Shown here piece by piece: positions 47,266-57,640 of a stretch of DNA of 64,000 nucleotides. The stretch lies in NCBI GenBank assembly GCA_951799445.1, contig OX637294.1:26933452-26997451 (forward strand), in the 5' to 3' direction. The position numbers were made by a program, and so were the translations under genes. The notes below the pieces were generated by a model. It ran no database searches. It was not told the origin of the DNA and saw only the letters and a list, made by a program, of their open reading frames with translations. Source of the DNA: Pseudisothecium myosuroides (taxonomy: Eukaryota; Streptophyta; Bryopsida; Hypnales; Lembophyllaceae). How positions within the stretch are numbered: the first letter of the stretch is position 1; each line of letters opens with the position of its first letter.

Positions 47266-49323
47266 TTAAGGGTGTTCAGCTTGAGCTGGGCGTTGATGTA
47301 TACAAGAGAGACATACCAAGCAAGGAGCCAAAAGAGACCGCTTGGACGAAGCTAGCTTAGACTGAGCCGACCTCCTCATACTGACCACCCTCACGCCTGG
47401 CCTTCTAAAGCTGTGTGAGTGCTCTACCTTCCCCAACCACTTCTCTTGCCGCAAATCTACGCTAAACCTTCCCGATCGACTCTCGATGTTCAAGAAGCCA
47501 CTATTATGATCCACTACCTCCCTCAAGTAATTGAAGCTTCTCGTTGAAATCCACTGTGTGTGCTGGTCAATTTGACCCTGTATGCTGCAGCTGCTGTCTC
47601 CTTCCAGCGAGAATGTGGTGAGCGAAGAATCAGTGTCGGAAATGGACTCATCCTCCGGATCGTGAAATGCATCATCACTCACATCTAAATCTTCACTGTC
47701 AAAATCCATAATTTCTAGAACCACAGTTCTCGCCATGGATGGGAGATGTGCAACCTCCGAGCGCTTCTTGCCGTTTGGCTCTTCGAACAGAAACGAGGAC
47801 GCAATTGGAGAGTTAAAAGGGAAGTCGGCTTCGTCCAACTTCGCTCCACCACTGGGTTGCAACTTATTGTCCATTTGTTTAAAAAAGGTCTGATCCAGAC
47901 CTGGCTCGTATGACACATCAATCTTCAAGCGGCCGGAATCCAGCACAAAGTCGTCCGCGTCGGACTCAGATCCCAACCACCCACTGCGTTCTGATGGGAA
48001 CGAGGAGAGCTGCTTCATTCTTCGGGATCCTCCATCAAAGCTCGATCTCAAGCTGATGTCACGGTGAGACACATCAAGCTTCTCTCTGGCCTTCACAGCT
48101 CGACTTTCAGGATCAGCAGTAGTAGATTGGTGCTGTTGTCGACTACTTCCATTCATTGACCGTTGCTTCAAATTTAAATGAAAAGAATTTTTGTTTGATG
48201 ACCACCGTTCAGATTTGGGTCGTGGTTTGGCTCTTACCATAACCAGTTCAGCATAGTGTTGTTGATCATGAGTACAACGAAACGGAGGTCCGCTGGGGAT
48301 TTCGAAGATAATGTCGCCTTCAATAATGATATCATCGTCATCGGTGTCCTCGTAATCAGACACAGCAGGGATCGACATTGAATTGCTGTAACTCTGACGG
48401 CCAGAACTGAGCTGAGGGGTAAGGGTGGCCCTATTGAGGGAAACATGGGCACTCTTGGCATCCGGCTGCTGCTGGCTTTGTCTCCGGAAAGAATCTCTTG
48501 AGAATTCGTACCCAAACAACCTCTCCGAAAACGTAAGTGATGCAGAGGAACTGACTACTGTGCTACCGAAAGACTGTTTGGCAACAGAACTAGAGCTTCT
48601 CTGCGTCGTGCGAGAGCTTTTTTGCGGCATCTCTAAACCTCCATCAGGAGAACACTTGTGCGACCTTGCATTTTCTAAAAGCTGCTTATAAATTTTGTCA
48701 GTCTCGTGACCAGACCCACTAGCACTGGCATCGCCGAACGTGAAATGCACAGCATTGAGAATGCTACTGCTGGCGTTGTCTCCTGCTTGTGGGGATGGCG
48801 GGTAGAGCACTCCACTAGCAGCTCTGGCTTCCTCAAAAGAGGTTGTTGGAGGACGCCTGCCAAGCCTACTCCTGTTTAAATCACCCAAATGCGAGCCCCT
48901 TTGTGCTCTCTTCCCTGCATCAGATGAGGCAACAATTGATCGTCCACGTTTCGTCTGAAGTCCATCACCTTGCTCTCTTCCGCTGAAACACGGCATGTCC
49001 ACCCCCGATCGAAACTTTTCTGAAACTATAGACGCCGTTGAGGATTGTCTACTGAAGAAATGCTCGCTATCGTCGTAAATTTGAACTCCCATCAAACTGG
49101 GTTTCAGATTCAGCTGATGTACTCGAGGTTCGTGACCATGGGTCTCAACTCCTTGGCCATCTAAGGTCTTCAAGTTCCCTCGATGTGTTTTCCTGTTACT
49201 AGGAATAAAACACCCCGTTTTTGAATTATTAGCTCGGCTGAATTTGCGGCCCAGTTCTTCGTGCAGATAATTCTTCTTTGCTCGGTCCATGTCTGTCACT
49301 GCCTTACTTGCTTTTCCATCCAT
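47266..49323 (-). CDS. Ser-rich, mostly disordered protein of unknown function
   Basis: A single open frame of 685 residues starts at the ATG at 49,323. The frame stays open to about 49,480 but has no earlier ATG, so an upstream exon is possible. No family recognised. It is rich in Ser, Arg and Asp, with low-complexity patches (QKSSRTTQRSSSSV) and an acidic, hydrophobic core SDYEDTDDDDIIIEGDIIFE, followed by IPSGPPF. A second acidic stretch reads IMDFDSEDLDVSDDAFHDPE. The C-terminus is basic (VVSMRRSAQSKLASSKRS) and then Cys-containing (CLVCLSC). There is no signal peptide or membrane segment. The length of the frame in normal-composition DNA, and its many Ser and acidic codons, argue for a real gene. 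The last 25 residues could be read-through into an intron. Confidence 0.7.
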   Translation of the reverse strand: MDGKASKAVTDMDRAKKNYLHEELGRKFSRANNSKTGCFIPSNRKTHRGNLKTLDGQGVETHGHEPRVHQLNLKPSLMGVQIYDDSEHFFSRQSSTASIVSEKFRSGVDMPCFSGREQGDGLQTKRGRSIVASSDAGKRAQRGSHLGDLNRSRLGRRPPTTSFEEARAASGVLYPPSPQAGDNASSSILNAVHFTFGDASASGSGHETDKIYKQLLENARSHKCSPDGGLEMPQKSSRTTQRSSSSVAKQSFGSTVVSSSASLTFSERLFGYEFSRDSFRRQSQQQPDAKSAHVSLNRATLTPQLSSGRQSYSNSMSIPAVSDYEDTDDDDIIIEGDIIFEIPSGPPFRCTHDQQHYAELVMVRAKPRPKSERWSSNKNSFHLNLKQRSMNGSSRQQHQSTTADPESRAVKAREKLDVSHRDISLRSSFDGGSRRMKQLSSFPSERSGWLGSESDADDFVLDSGRLKIDVSYEPGLDQTFFKQMDNKLQPSGGAKLDEADFPFNSPIASSFLFEEPNGKKRSEVAHLPSMARTVVLEIMDFDSEDLDVSDDAFHDPEDESISDTDSSLTTFSLEGDSSCSIQGQIDQHTQWISTRSFNYLREVVDHNSGFLNIESRSGRFSVDLRQEKWLGKVEHSHSFRRPGVRVVSMRRSAQSKLASSKRSLLAPCLVCLSCIHQRPAQAEHP

Positions 49324-52300
49324 GCTTATGGCACTATCATCGTTCCAACACAAACGGAGCCATGCGTATTTGTTCCTCTTTACGCATTCGAGACGAGAAC
49401 CTGGAATCCTGCCAATGCATGGGTAATTGCAACCCACAAGACAATAGCCATATGTCGGAGCACACGAGTAGAGTTCGGTGCTTCAATGCTGAAAACTTTT
49501 TACCGAGGTTGTTGTGGGACGACCATATAAGACCATAAGTCCGATGAGTGCAAGGTCTCTAATCGAATTTCACTTAAAGCTAGTAGATTCCCTGAATTCC
49601 AGTTGTATTGTCAAATTTAAACAGTGATTTCCTTGTGCAAGAATGTTAAGCCGTTTTCCAAGTGTTTGGAGTAGTCCGAAGCCCGAACAGAAGGACAGAA
49701 TGCTGGTACTCACATGCTGGGAGCTCTGTCGACAGGAAATAATCCCTTCAAGTGATTACAGTTCCTGATTTGATCAAATCCGCTGATCTCTGATGCCAGA
49801 CGCTCGTTTGTTACCCGCACCGACTTACTGGCCCCAAGCTTGTTGTTCCATGAGGTTCGGAGATACTTTCAAATCAAATTGAATCGCTCCGGTGACTTTG
49901 TTCTGAAAACATCTTCTGCAAGGAGGCCGTGTTTTGAGTCAGATGAGCACTGAAGAATTTCATAAGAGACTGCTTCTCTGCACTAGGACACTGAGCATTC
50001 TAAAGAGTGCAGATACTTGCAGTCTAGACTTTAAGCATTTGGTAGCTGCTGAGTTACAAACCTCGGAATAGGAATTCATAGTTGGGATACGTCTACACTT
50101 TCTTGTCATGGTTGAAGTTGCGGAAAGAGAAATTCACGAAGTAAGAAGGCATTTAAGATTTAGAGAAGATGTCACGAATGATTCCTTCACTGTGGAAATC
50201 TTAGAAATATGAAAAGGACGAACACCTTGCTCCGACTAAAAGAATCATCAATGTGCAGAAGGCTTAGACTTACAGATGAAAGGCACTTCTCATTTCCGGC
50301 GCACAATGTGTGTAAGTTGTAGACATTGTCACGGACAGGAGCTGATGGAATGACAGCAAAGATGTTGAAAACTCTAACCGCAAGAAAAGTACGTGTTTGT
50401 GCACGAACTCTCTACTATGTCCCGCATCTGCACAGGTATTGTCCTCTAAATCCAAGGAGCGCAGCAGAGCCTGCACGTCAGAGACCTTCCTCCGAGCGAG
50501 AACTGCTGAACACCTCTCCAGATAGTCACGGAGTGCTGGATATAGAAGAATAAAATAAGTACTGCTGTCGTCGCGCTTATGAGTAACTCCTGCAGATCGC
50601 ATTCGCACCACCAAAACCGTCTCGCAAAGATACCGAGCAAACCTCCCGCCCACAAGATATCCAATGCATCAACCTAGCTCCAAATTCATTACCACGTCAC
50701 AATGCACCGTGTTTTCCCCTTTCGGAGCCTCTTCTAACGAACTCCGCTCACTCCAATTCTATAAACTTCGTCAGAAACAACTTTGGAGCAAGCGCTTCTC
50801 AAAAATCCTTCTCTCTGAGAGATCCCCCTGCTAAATCGTCTCGAACATCCTTCTCCCTCCCCGACTTCAATATAATATTCTCCTCGTCCCTCAGTTCCGT
50901 CCCCGAGAGTCACCTAAACCGATTTCAGAAGAGAGACAAAAGACAAGCAGTAGAACACTCGAACAGGCATGATCCAGCAGAATCATATGTATTTCAGATT
51001 AGAATTCAATCCATCGAACAATCGAATCTGATGACGAAGTTCACCACTCCCGGAGCCGATCTAATTCCGCCAAGCCCGGCGGAATGGTAATCACGAGATG
51101 CGCATGGAACCGCCCGACCTGGTTTGACTTCCATTTCCACTCCACAGCATTCGGGATCATTCTCGTCATAACTTAACTTATTAAACAGTCTCGTTCTGTC
51201 CGTGAGTGGCCGCCATTGCGCTTCGTTGCCTACTTGGTCTACTTGCCTCCTCCTAGCGCACTTTCCACTTCAATGCTGCCATACTCAATGGCGGTGTCAG
51301 AGCCATTCCGATACGCACGCCGCAGAATTAGTTAAAAGACAGAGTGTTGCTTTTCCGCAGCGCATCGTCCTTTTCCAGAGGTGCGTGCTTCATGGACTTG
51401 AATAAAAACGGAAATCCGAGCATGCAGGGACCAGGCAAACCTCGGCGTTTGATCTATGGTAAAACTTCAATTGCAGCTAATGGATAAGCTAGTTTTCGAC
51501 GTTGACGAAGACCTACTCGATAGCTATGGAGCATATTCCGCCTGCTGCCATAACTACTGTCTACAGTACTGGTAATCTGGCATGTACTAATCATCTCATC
51601 AGTCTCTCGTGATTGCAAGGCAACTGAAATCCGAGGTCCGAGGTTCCATTTCCTAGCTCTCATCAAGCCGCACTCTCGATTTGTCACTTCCGATCTTTTC
51701 TCTGTCTGTACAAGACCGTTCAGTTCTCCGTACTTCCATTTCTTTCCTGTCCAGGTTCGTCTCTCCTTGGCTTTCGTGTCACCACTGGAGGGAGAGAACA
51801 CCAGTGGAATCCTGGAAAACGGATGTGTAGCCAATTTGCTATGGTTGCAAAGCATATGACGTACTAGCTGCAGGTACTACCTCAACCTTCGTCGTGCAGC
51901 ACAGTGTCGAGTCCAATAATTCATGCCAAGCTCTCGTCTGCTTGCAATCAATGAATCTGCAATCCAGCAATTCCCGGTATTCGTTCCCAGGCCGGCCGGA
52001 CACCGCTCATCCCATACGTTTTGAATTTTGAAAAACTCTGTTTGGTCAGGAAAAGACGTACTACAACGCCCGATGCTCATCGAATCACCGGAGTCTCACA
52101 CTCTCACCTGCATCTCTCATTCATTCAAAACTAACTGAAAGTGTCAAATCTGTACGTGTCTCCTCTTCAATGCTTGGAATTTCCAACACTGTTCCGACCG
52201 CCGCTATCCTAATTTTAACCTAACCGGAAATTTCGCGAAGTGATAACAACGATGCCGCGGGCAACCATTTTTCACTGCATCCGATCCACTCATGCATGAA

Positions 52301-52880
52301 CCCGCCGCGAATGTTGAACCCGCCGAATGGCCGATGATGGAAACGATCTGCATGAGTGAGCTTCTGGATTTCTTGGTTTGACAAGAGCGTAAGACTTTCA
52401 GGCCTGGTGCGCCATGGCAGTACTGTAGTTCCGGGAGTGCCATAGCCGAGGACATTCATCCATATGGATCGAGCGAGCGAGCGAGCAAGCAAGCAGACGA
52501 AGAATATTTAATTACAGTACTGTAGAGTCTCGCAAGTCTCAACTAGGAGAGGAGGAGAGTCGATCTCCATACGGTATTCTCATCACTTTTTTTGCACGTC
52601 CTGGACTCCTGGTGGGAACGACGACGCCGATGGGCCCTGTAGCTCTGCAGGGTGCCAGGGTCCGCAATTAGCCAGGCCAGTTTCGCCCTAGATCCAAACA
52701 CCAGCTGCAGTGCCCGAATGGTCCTTGCTAATCTAAGGAATCTCTTTCCGGGACTTGGCAAATTAATTAGGGCTAAAACTATAATTAAGTTAATTTAAAG
52801 GGGGTCGCGAATGGGCGGCTTTCTCTTGGGCGGGCTCATCTGATGTGGAATGTGGAGCGCCCTCCAGCTGTCCATTTGTC
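49324..52880. other. 5' flank of the Ser-rich gene, no other gene supported
   Basis: Composition is higher in GC than the AT-rich spacers, and 50.7-50.9 kb is pyrimidine-rich, as in plant leaders. Leader exons of the minus-strand gene may lie here. Frames of 83-133 codons at 51,454-51,855 and 52,204-52,492 show no domain and overlap other frames. A GAGC/AAGC microsatellite lies at about 52,470-52,495. Confidence 0.4.
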
Positions 52881-52889
52881 AAGTGAGAT

Positions 52890-53140
52890 TTGCCAACTGG
52901 ACATTCCAACCAGTTCAACCCGGAAGTCACAGGCGGCCCGGGGAGAAAACACTGGAATTTTTTTATTTGCCACCCATGATAAAATTTGCAAATTCTGAAT
53001 TCATATTTGCAATCGGAGTTGAGGCCACAAATTTGGTCGGAGAGGTGGAGAGATACAAAATTTACATGGCATGAAGTAAGGGACAATTTTTACAGCAACC
53101 CCATAACATTGGGAACGTTTGTTGTGGGGTCACTTTTGCT
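52890..53140. repeat. Dispersed repeat R4, copy 3 (diverged)
   Basis: Shares TTTATTTGCCAC, then AATTCATATTTGCAAT, then GGAGAGGT with 2313-2450 and 6830-6965. This copy is richer in GC than the other two. Confidence 0.6.
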
Positions 53141-53789
53141 TCCCCCGAAATTGGGAGCCCCCCAGTGTTGAAACTTAACGAGCGAAGGAGAAGTTACCGC
53201 TTCTGACAGAAAGGCTCCCGCTCTGCAAAATGTGGCGCCCGACGTTGACGAATTGGAGGAACCTTGGTCAACACCAGTAGTCAGGCATTCAATTGGTGAG
53301 TCATCAGTACAAGTTGCAACTGATTGTAACCTCTATTAGCCATCTATTCCACAGTGAGCCATCAATAGTCAATACAGGTTGACGGAACTCCTTATTGTTC
53401 ATTCTCTGATAGATAACACAAATAACAACTGATTCTCTGACAATTTTTTGAGTTATGGGGATGGGCCAGTTGGTGAAACCCGTCCCTAGCCAGCCTCACA
53501 ACCCAGCATCCAAGTTACTAGCCCAGCTTATGAATTCTACAAGGTTATAACTAAATTGGCCCCCTAGGTTTGTAGGGGAGCATTATACCTCCACCTGGAA
53601 GGAGGTCTGGCAGCTAGTTTAACAATGTTATGCCTTGGTTGGGGCAATAAGGAGGTCAATCCTCCTTGAATACGAAAGGTGAGGTGTGAAATTTAACATG
53701 GAAGAATGAACAAGAAGTGAACCTTGAAACAACACTAAGGACATTTTGTGTCCTTTGGATGATTTCATTTGAATGATTCCAACAAGGTT

Positions 53790-54110
53790 GTGAATTGAAA
53801 AAAAAAAAAAATTTACATTTTTTTTTTGATGAAGTCATATGTCTCCTACAAATCACAAAATTTTCAAAAAAAATTCAAATTTTCAAATTACTATGATTTT
53901 TTATGAAAAAAATGAAAAAAATGAATATCAAATACTAAATATACTTGAAAAATCGGAAATTTTCACCATAGATGTACATTATAGTGTATAACATCATGGT
54001 ATAAAAAACAAAGTGTGCGTCACTTTAAAATAAAAAATCAACAAACCAAGGTTATAGACCCAACGTTCATGTTGCTACAAAATATTGAAATTTAAAAAAA
54101 ACTCAAAATT
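53790..54110. repeat. Dispersed AT-rich repeat R6, copy 2
   Basis: Inverted partner of 5,490-5,820. The shared core spans the block TTTTCACCATAGATGTACAT here and its complement there. Confidence 0.6.
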
Positions 54111-54788
54111 TCCAATTGAAGTAGAAACTACACTTGCTGAGCTTCGTTTCATTATTTGGACTCAAATTCAAAAAACATCCTTTTCATGGCTAAATTTCAC
54201 ATGAAGGGTAAATAGCAAGAAATGACCAAAATATTGTAGCTTCTTAGTAGCTTCGTCACAAAATAAATTATTAAAAGGGTGCCTAACTATTTGGAAAACT
54301 ATTGACTTAGTTTTTCCCCAAAAAAATATATACATGTAAAAAGATTGCCCAATTTATAGAAATTCACCTTGCTTTACACAATCTTGCATTTTTTCTTTGT
54401 GAATAACTATAAACATATATTGCAAAGTTTTTTGCCTCACCATTTTTACTGATCTAAAGCACATTCTCTCACAAACAAAACATATCTTTCATATGCAAAA
54501 AAACCTTACACTTATCAAAACCCTAACATACAAGATATAAAATTTAGGATTTAGAGGTCAAGACAAGGATTTAGGTAAATGCAGCCACCTTAGACAAAAG
54601 TAGCAACAACCATCTAAAAATTGTAGAAACAATTTAGATGAATACCTAAATTAGTTTAAGTAAATTTTTTTTTAAATCAATTTTAAAATATTATTTTAAA
54701 GATTGCCTAACTATTTTTTGCACTTTAACTAATTATTAGGTAGAAAGCTGCTAGAATGCTACAATACACTACAAAGGTGATCTGTAGA

Positions 54789-55445
54789 TTAACCCCTAAA
54801 TGCCTGAGGCACCAAATTGTGGTGTTGACAATACTTTGAAGTTAAATAAAACCTAACTTAGTTGCTATTTTTAATAGTTTATATTTTTGAAAAATTCTTT
54901 TTGAAGTCTACTTTTAGCATCAAAAATCCGATTTTGAAAATGATTGATTATCATTCCTCTATTCAAGATTTTGTGCAAGGGTGTCCATTGCAATTTGAAA
55001 TCTTGAATTTTTGTAGTGTTGAGAGTTCTTGGAAATGAGCCTCAAATACACTAGATCTTGGAGAAAAAATCACATTAAAAACTCATTTTTAAAAAACTGT
55101 AGAAGAGATTTTGAGAAGATGTAAATTGATTGTGGTTATGCATGTTATGTCCTTTAACCTTGTATTTCTTTGGTGACCAATTTTTTAGATTTGACATGTG
55201 AAAGGAGGGTTGAAAGAATTCAAATCACTTTTGCAATCACCTCATGTTCAAACATTATAATCTTTTAATTTGTAAGTGATGTTGTTATGTTTTCTTTTCG
55301 TATGTGATCGCTAACATGTCTAGTTTGAATTTTTGCATTTACAATTCAAACAAAATTGATACAACTTATCAAAATGTTGGCTTTTTGTTCAATTTAGAGC
55401 AAATTTCTAGAAGCTCAAAGAAGGCCTTAGGCATTTAGGGGTTAA
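54789..55445. mobile_element. 657-bp TTAA-flanked MITE, intact ends
   Basis: TTAA at 54,789-54,792 and 55,442-55,445. The ends CCCCTAAATGCCTGAGGC and, inverted, CCCCTAAATGCCTAAGGC match at 17 of 18 bases. Non-coding. This is the cleanest piggyBac-type MITE in the window. The interior resembles the other AT-rich elements in composition but I could not align it to family A. Confidence 0.85.
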
Positions 55446-55990
55446 GCATCTTGTTTAGAAAAGTTAATAATACCATATTGAGAGAATTTGCAATACTATT
55501 CACTCAAAATGTACTCAAACAACTTCCAAAAAAATATTGGATGAAAAAATGTTTTTTTCCATCCTACAATTTTGGGTGAAGTCATCCATTAGACATTTAG
55601 TGTCTACCATGTCCTCCTAGGGTTAATTAACCTTCCCAAAAAATTGCAAATGGATGAGTTTTCATATTACTATAGAAATGAATAATGCAGCTATTGGTCC
55701 AAAAATCAAATCATTAGTTTGGCATCCTTTAGAGGTACTAAGTGAATAGTATTGAATATTCCCTTACTATTCTTAAGGCGTCAAGGAACTTGAGAGACCC
55801 ATTTTGGACACCCTTTGTGTCATATTATGAGAAGAAACAACTTTGCATAGGGTGGTGATGCTCAAATGATGTTATGACTTTGTCAAATGGATGTCAATTG
55901 GCTTAGATCTTATATTGACTTCTAAGAGCCTTGTAGAGATTCTAGAAACCAAAGGATGCTTTTGGATCCCCATCTATATATCTTATTGCA

Positions 55991-56440
55991 AGAAGGAACA
56001 ATCCTTAAAAGGTTCGTTTGTGCTCAAACAAAGTTGGAACTTTGGGTGATGAGAATGAGCTCTTTTAGATCCACTATGGATGTTTAGCGTACCACAAAGG
56101 CCTACCTCAGCACCCATTGGGAACTTCTTTTGTGGCCTACTACACAAAGGAACAATCTTCAAAAGTGACGCTTGTGCTTGAACAAAGAATTGGAACTTTT
56201 GGAGATGAGCTCTTTTGGATCCACCATGGATATTTGGTGGTACCACAAAGTCTCCTTGGCACTAAAAGACTCTTCACGAGTTTTTTCATGCCACACTGCA
56301 AAAATAAATAATCTTTGAAAGGGATATTTGTACTCAAACAAAGTTAGAACTTTTGGAGATGGGGGTGATCTCTTTTGGATCCACCGCATGGGACTGTACT
56401 ACAAAGTCCTCTGGTACTAAAAAAACATTTCAAGCAAGAA
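55991..56440. repeat. Tandem array, three units of about 155 bp
   Basis: Units begin near 55,991, 56,146 and 56,301 (landmark ATCCTT, ATCTTC, ATCTTT at 56,001, 56,155 and 56,311). Each holds CAAACAAAGTT or CAAAGAATT, then GAACTTT, GAGCTCTTTT or GATCTCTTTT, GATCCAC, and TACCACAAAG or TACTACAAAG. The array yields overlapping minus-strand open frames that are by-products of the repeat. Confidence 0.85.
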
Positions 56441-56680
56441 GGATCAAGGTCAAAAGGTTTGAGGTTCTACTTGAGTGAGTTTGACTCTAAATATTGAATG
56501 GGTCTAATTGTTTCATGAATCAAGTGTAGCCATGGCAATGCAAAATCATTTTTAAATTCCTTGGTGTGGATTATATTTCCATTGAATTGTTTGAAAATTA
56601 ATTGATTTCACATATTTTAGTCAATTTTGAATATTCTAATAAATCCATTGAGACCTTTGGATTGTTTATATAGGACTTAG

Positions 56681-56936
56681 CACTACAAAAAAAGGGGTGT
56701 TTTAAATATAGTCCTAGTGGTATAGTCCTATAAATAATTATCTAAAAGGGGTATTTTCAATAAAATTTTTACTAGTACATGTGTTTTCACTAAAATTTTA
56801 TTGAAAAACACCCCTTTAAGGTCATTACTTATAATACTATACTACTAGGACTATACTTAGAACACCCCTTTAAGGTCATTACTTATAATACTATACTACT
56901 AGGACTATACTTAGAACACCCCTTTCTCTTGTAGTG
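56681..56936. mobile_element. 256-bp CACTA-type MITE with TAG target duplication
   Basis: The ends CACTACAAAAAAAGGGGTGT and, inverted, CACTACAAGAGAAAGGGGTG are classic CACTA termini. TAG directly flanks both sides (56,678-56,680 and 56,937-56,939), the 3-bp duplication expected of the superfamily. The interior is a foldback with a perfect 54-bp tandem duplication (56,807-56,860 and 56,861-56,914). Confidence 0.93.
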
Positions 56937-57169
56937 TAGGATCTAATATTAACAAAATTAGGCAATGAGTTTGAGGTCAAGGCTTAGAGTTTGCAATGAA
57001 GAGTGCCTTAGTACTGACAAGAAGATTTTGACATTTGAAAAATCATGTTCAATTGGATCCTTCACTTCCATGGCACTTTAAATAAAATAATGAAGTGACA
57101 AAAATGTGATTTTTCACAACCGAGTGCTTTGAATGTTGTTGAATAAAAAATAATTTCAGCTCAAGATTA

Positions 57170-57640
57170 GAAACCTTGCTACCAAGGCCCTAATATTCAT
57201 GCTAGATGATTCAAATTTGTTTGTTTATTTTGAACTAGGTTTCTTGCTACCAAGGCCTTGTCTCATGTTGATGACTAAAAATCACATGAACAAGAGAAAT
57301 GTACCCTTACCGCAAAGGCAATGTTTGATCTTGATTGGTCAAAAAAGTTATATGTTATAGATTAGGTATTTTTCTAGAAGCCATATTTTTGTGGATTAAT
57401 CTCAACTAACTTTAGCTAAATATGAGGACATTTGCTATCAAAGCCCAAGTTAGAATTGATTGATAAAAAAATTTGTTGCAGAAATTCAAACTTATACTGC
57501 TAAGACCTCTTTTTTGAATGGCTACATTGGTATAATGTTGTCATTCATGAACCTATTGTGTAGATGATTAATTCTTTCAATGCAAAGTGTCTCTATTTTG
57601 TGGTGCAAAATTTGGTCCTTTGCTGCCAATGGCTTTGCAT
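57170..57640. repeat. Degenerate repeat with 60-68 base period
   Basis: The motif GCTACCAAGGCC or a variant recurs with its TAC/TAT core at about 57,180, 57,248, 57,308, 57,436, 57,501 and 57,624. Gaps are 60-68 bases or twice that. Between the motifs there is little similarity. No open frame follows it. Confidence 0.5.

Noticed and set aside
49324..49437. Extension of the Ser-rich protein to a GTG at 49,437
   Set aside because: There is no ATG in the extension; it may be leader or intron, so the start was set at 49,323.
51454..52492. Minus-strand frames of 83-133 codons
   Set aside because: No motif, no splice-linked continuation, and overlap with other open frames in GC-richer DNA, where long frames arise by chance.
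55983..56389. Overlapping minus-strand frames of 65-87 codons with similar peptides
   Set aside because: The similarity comes from the 155-bp tandem repeat, and no flanking exon supports coding.
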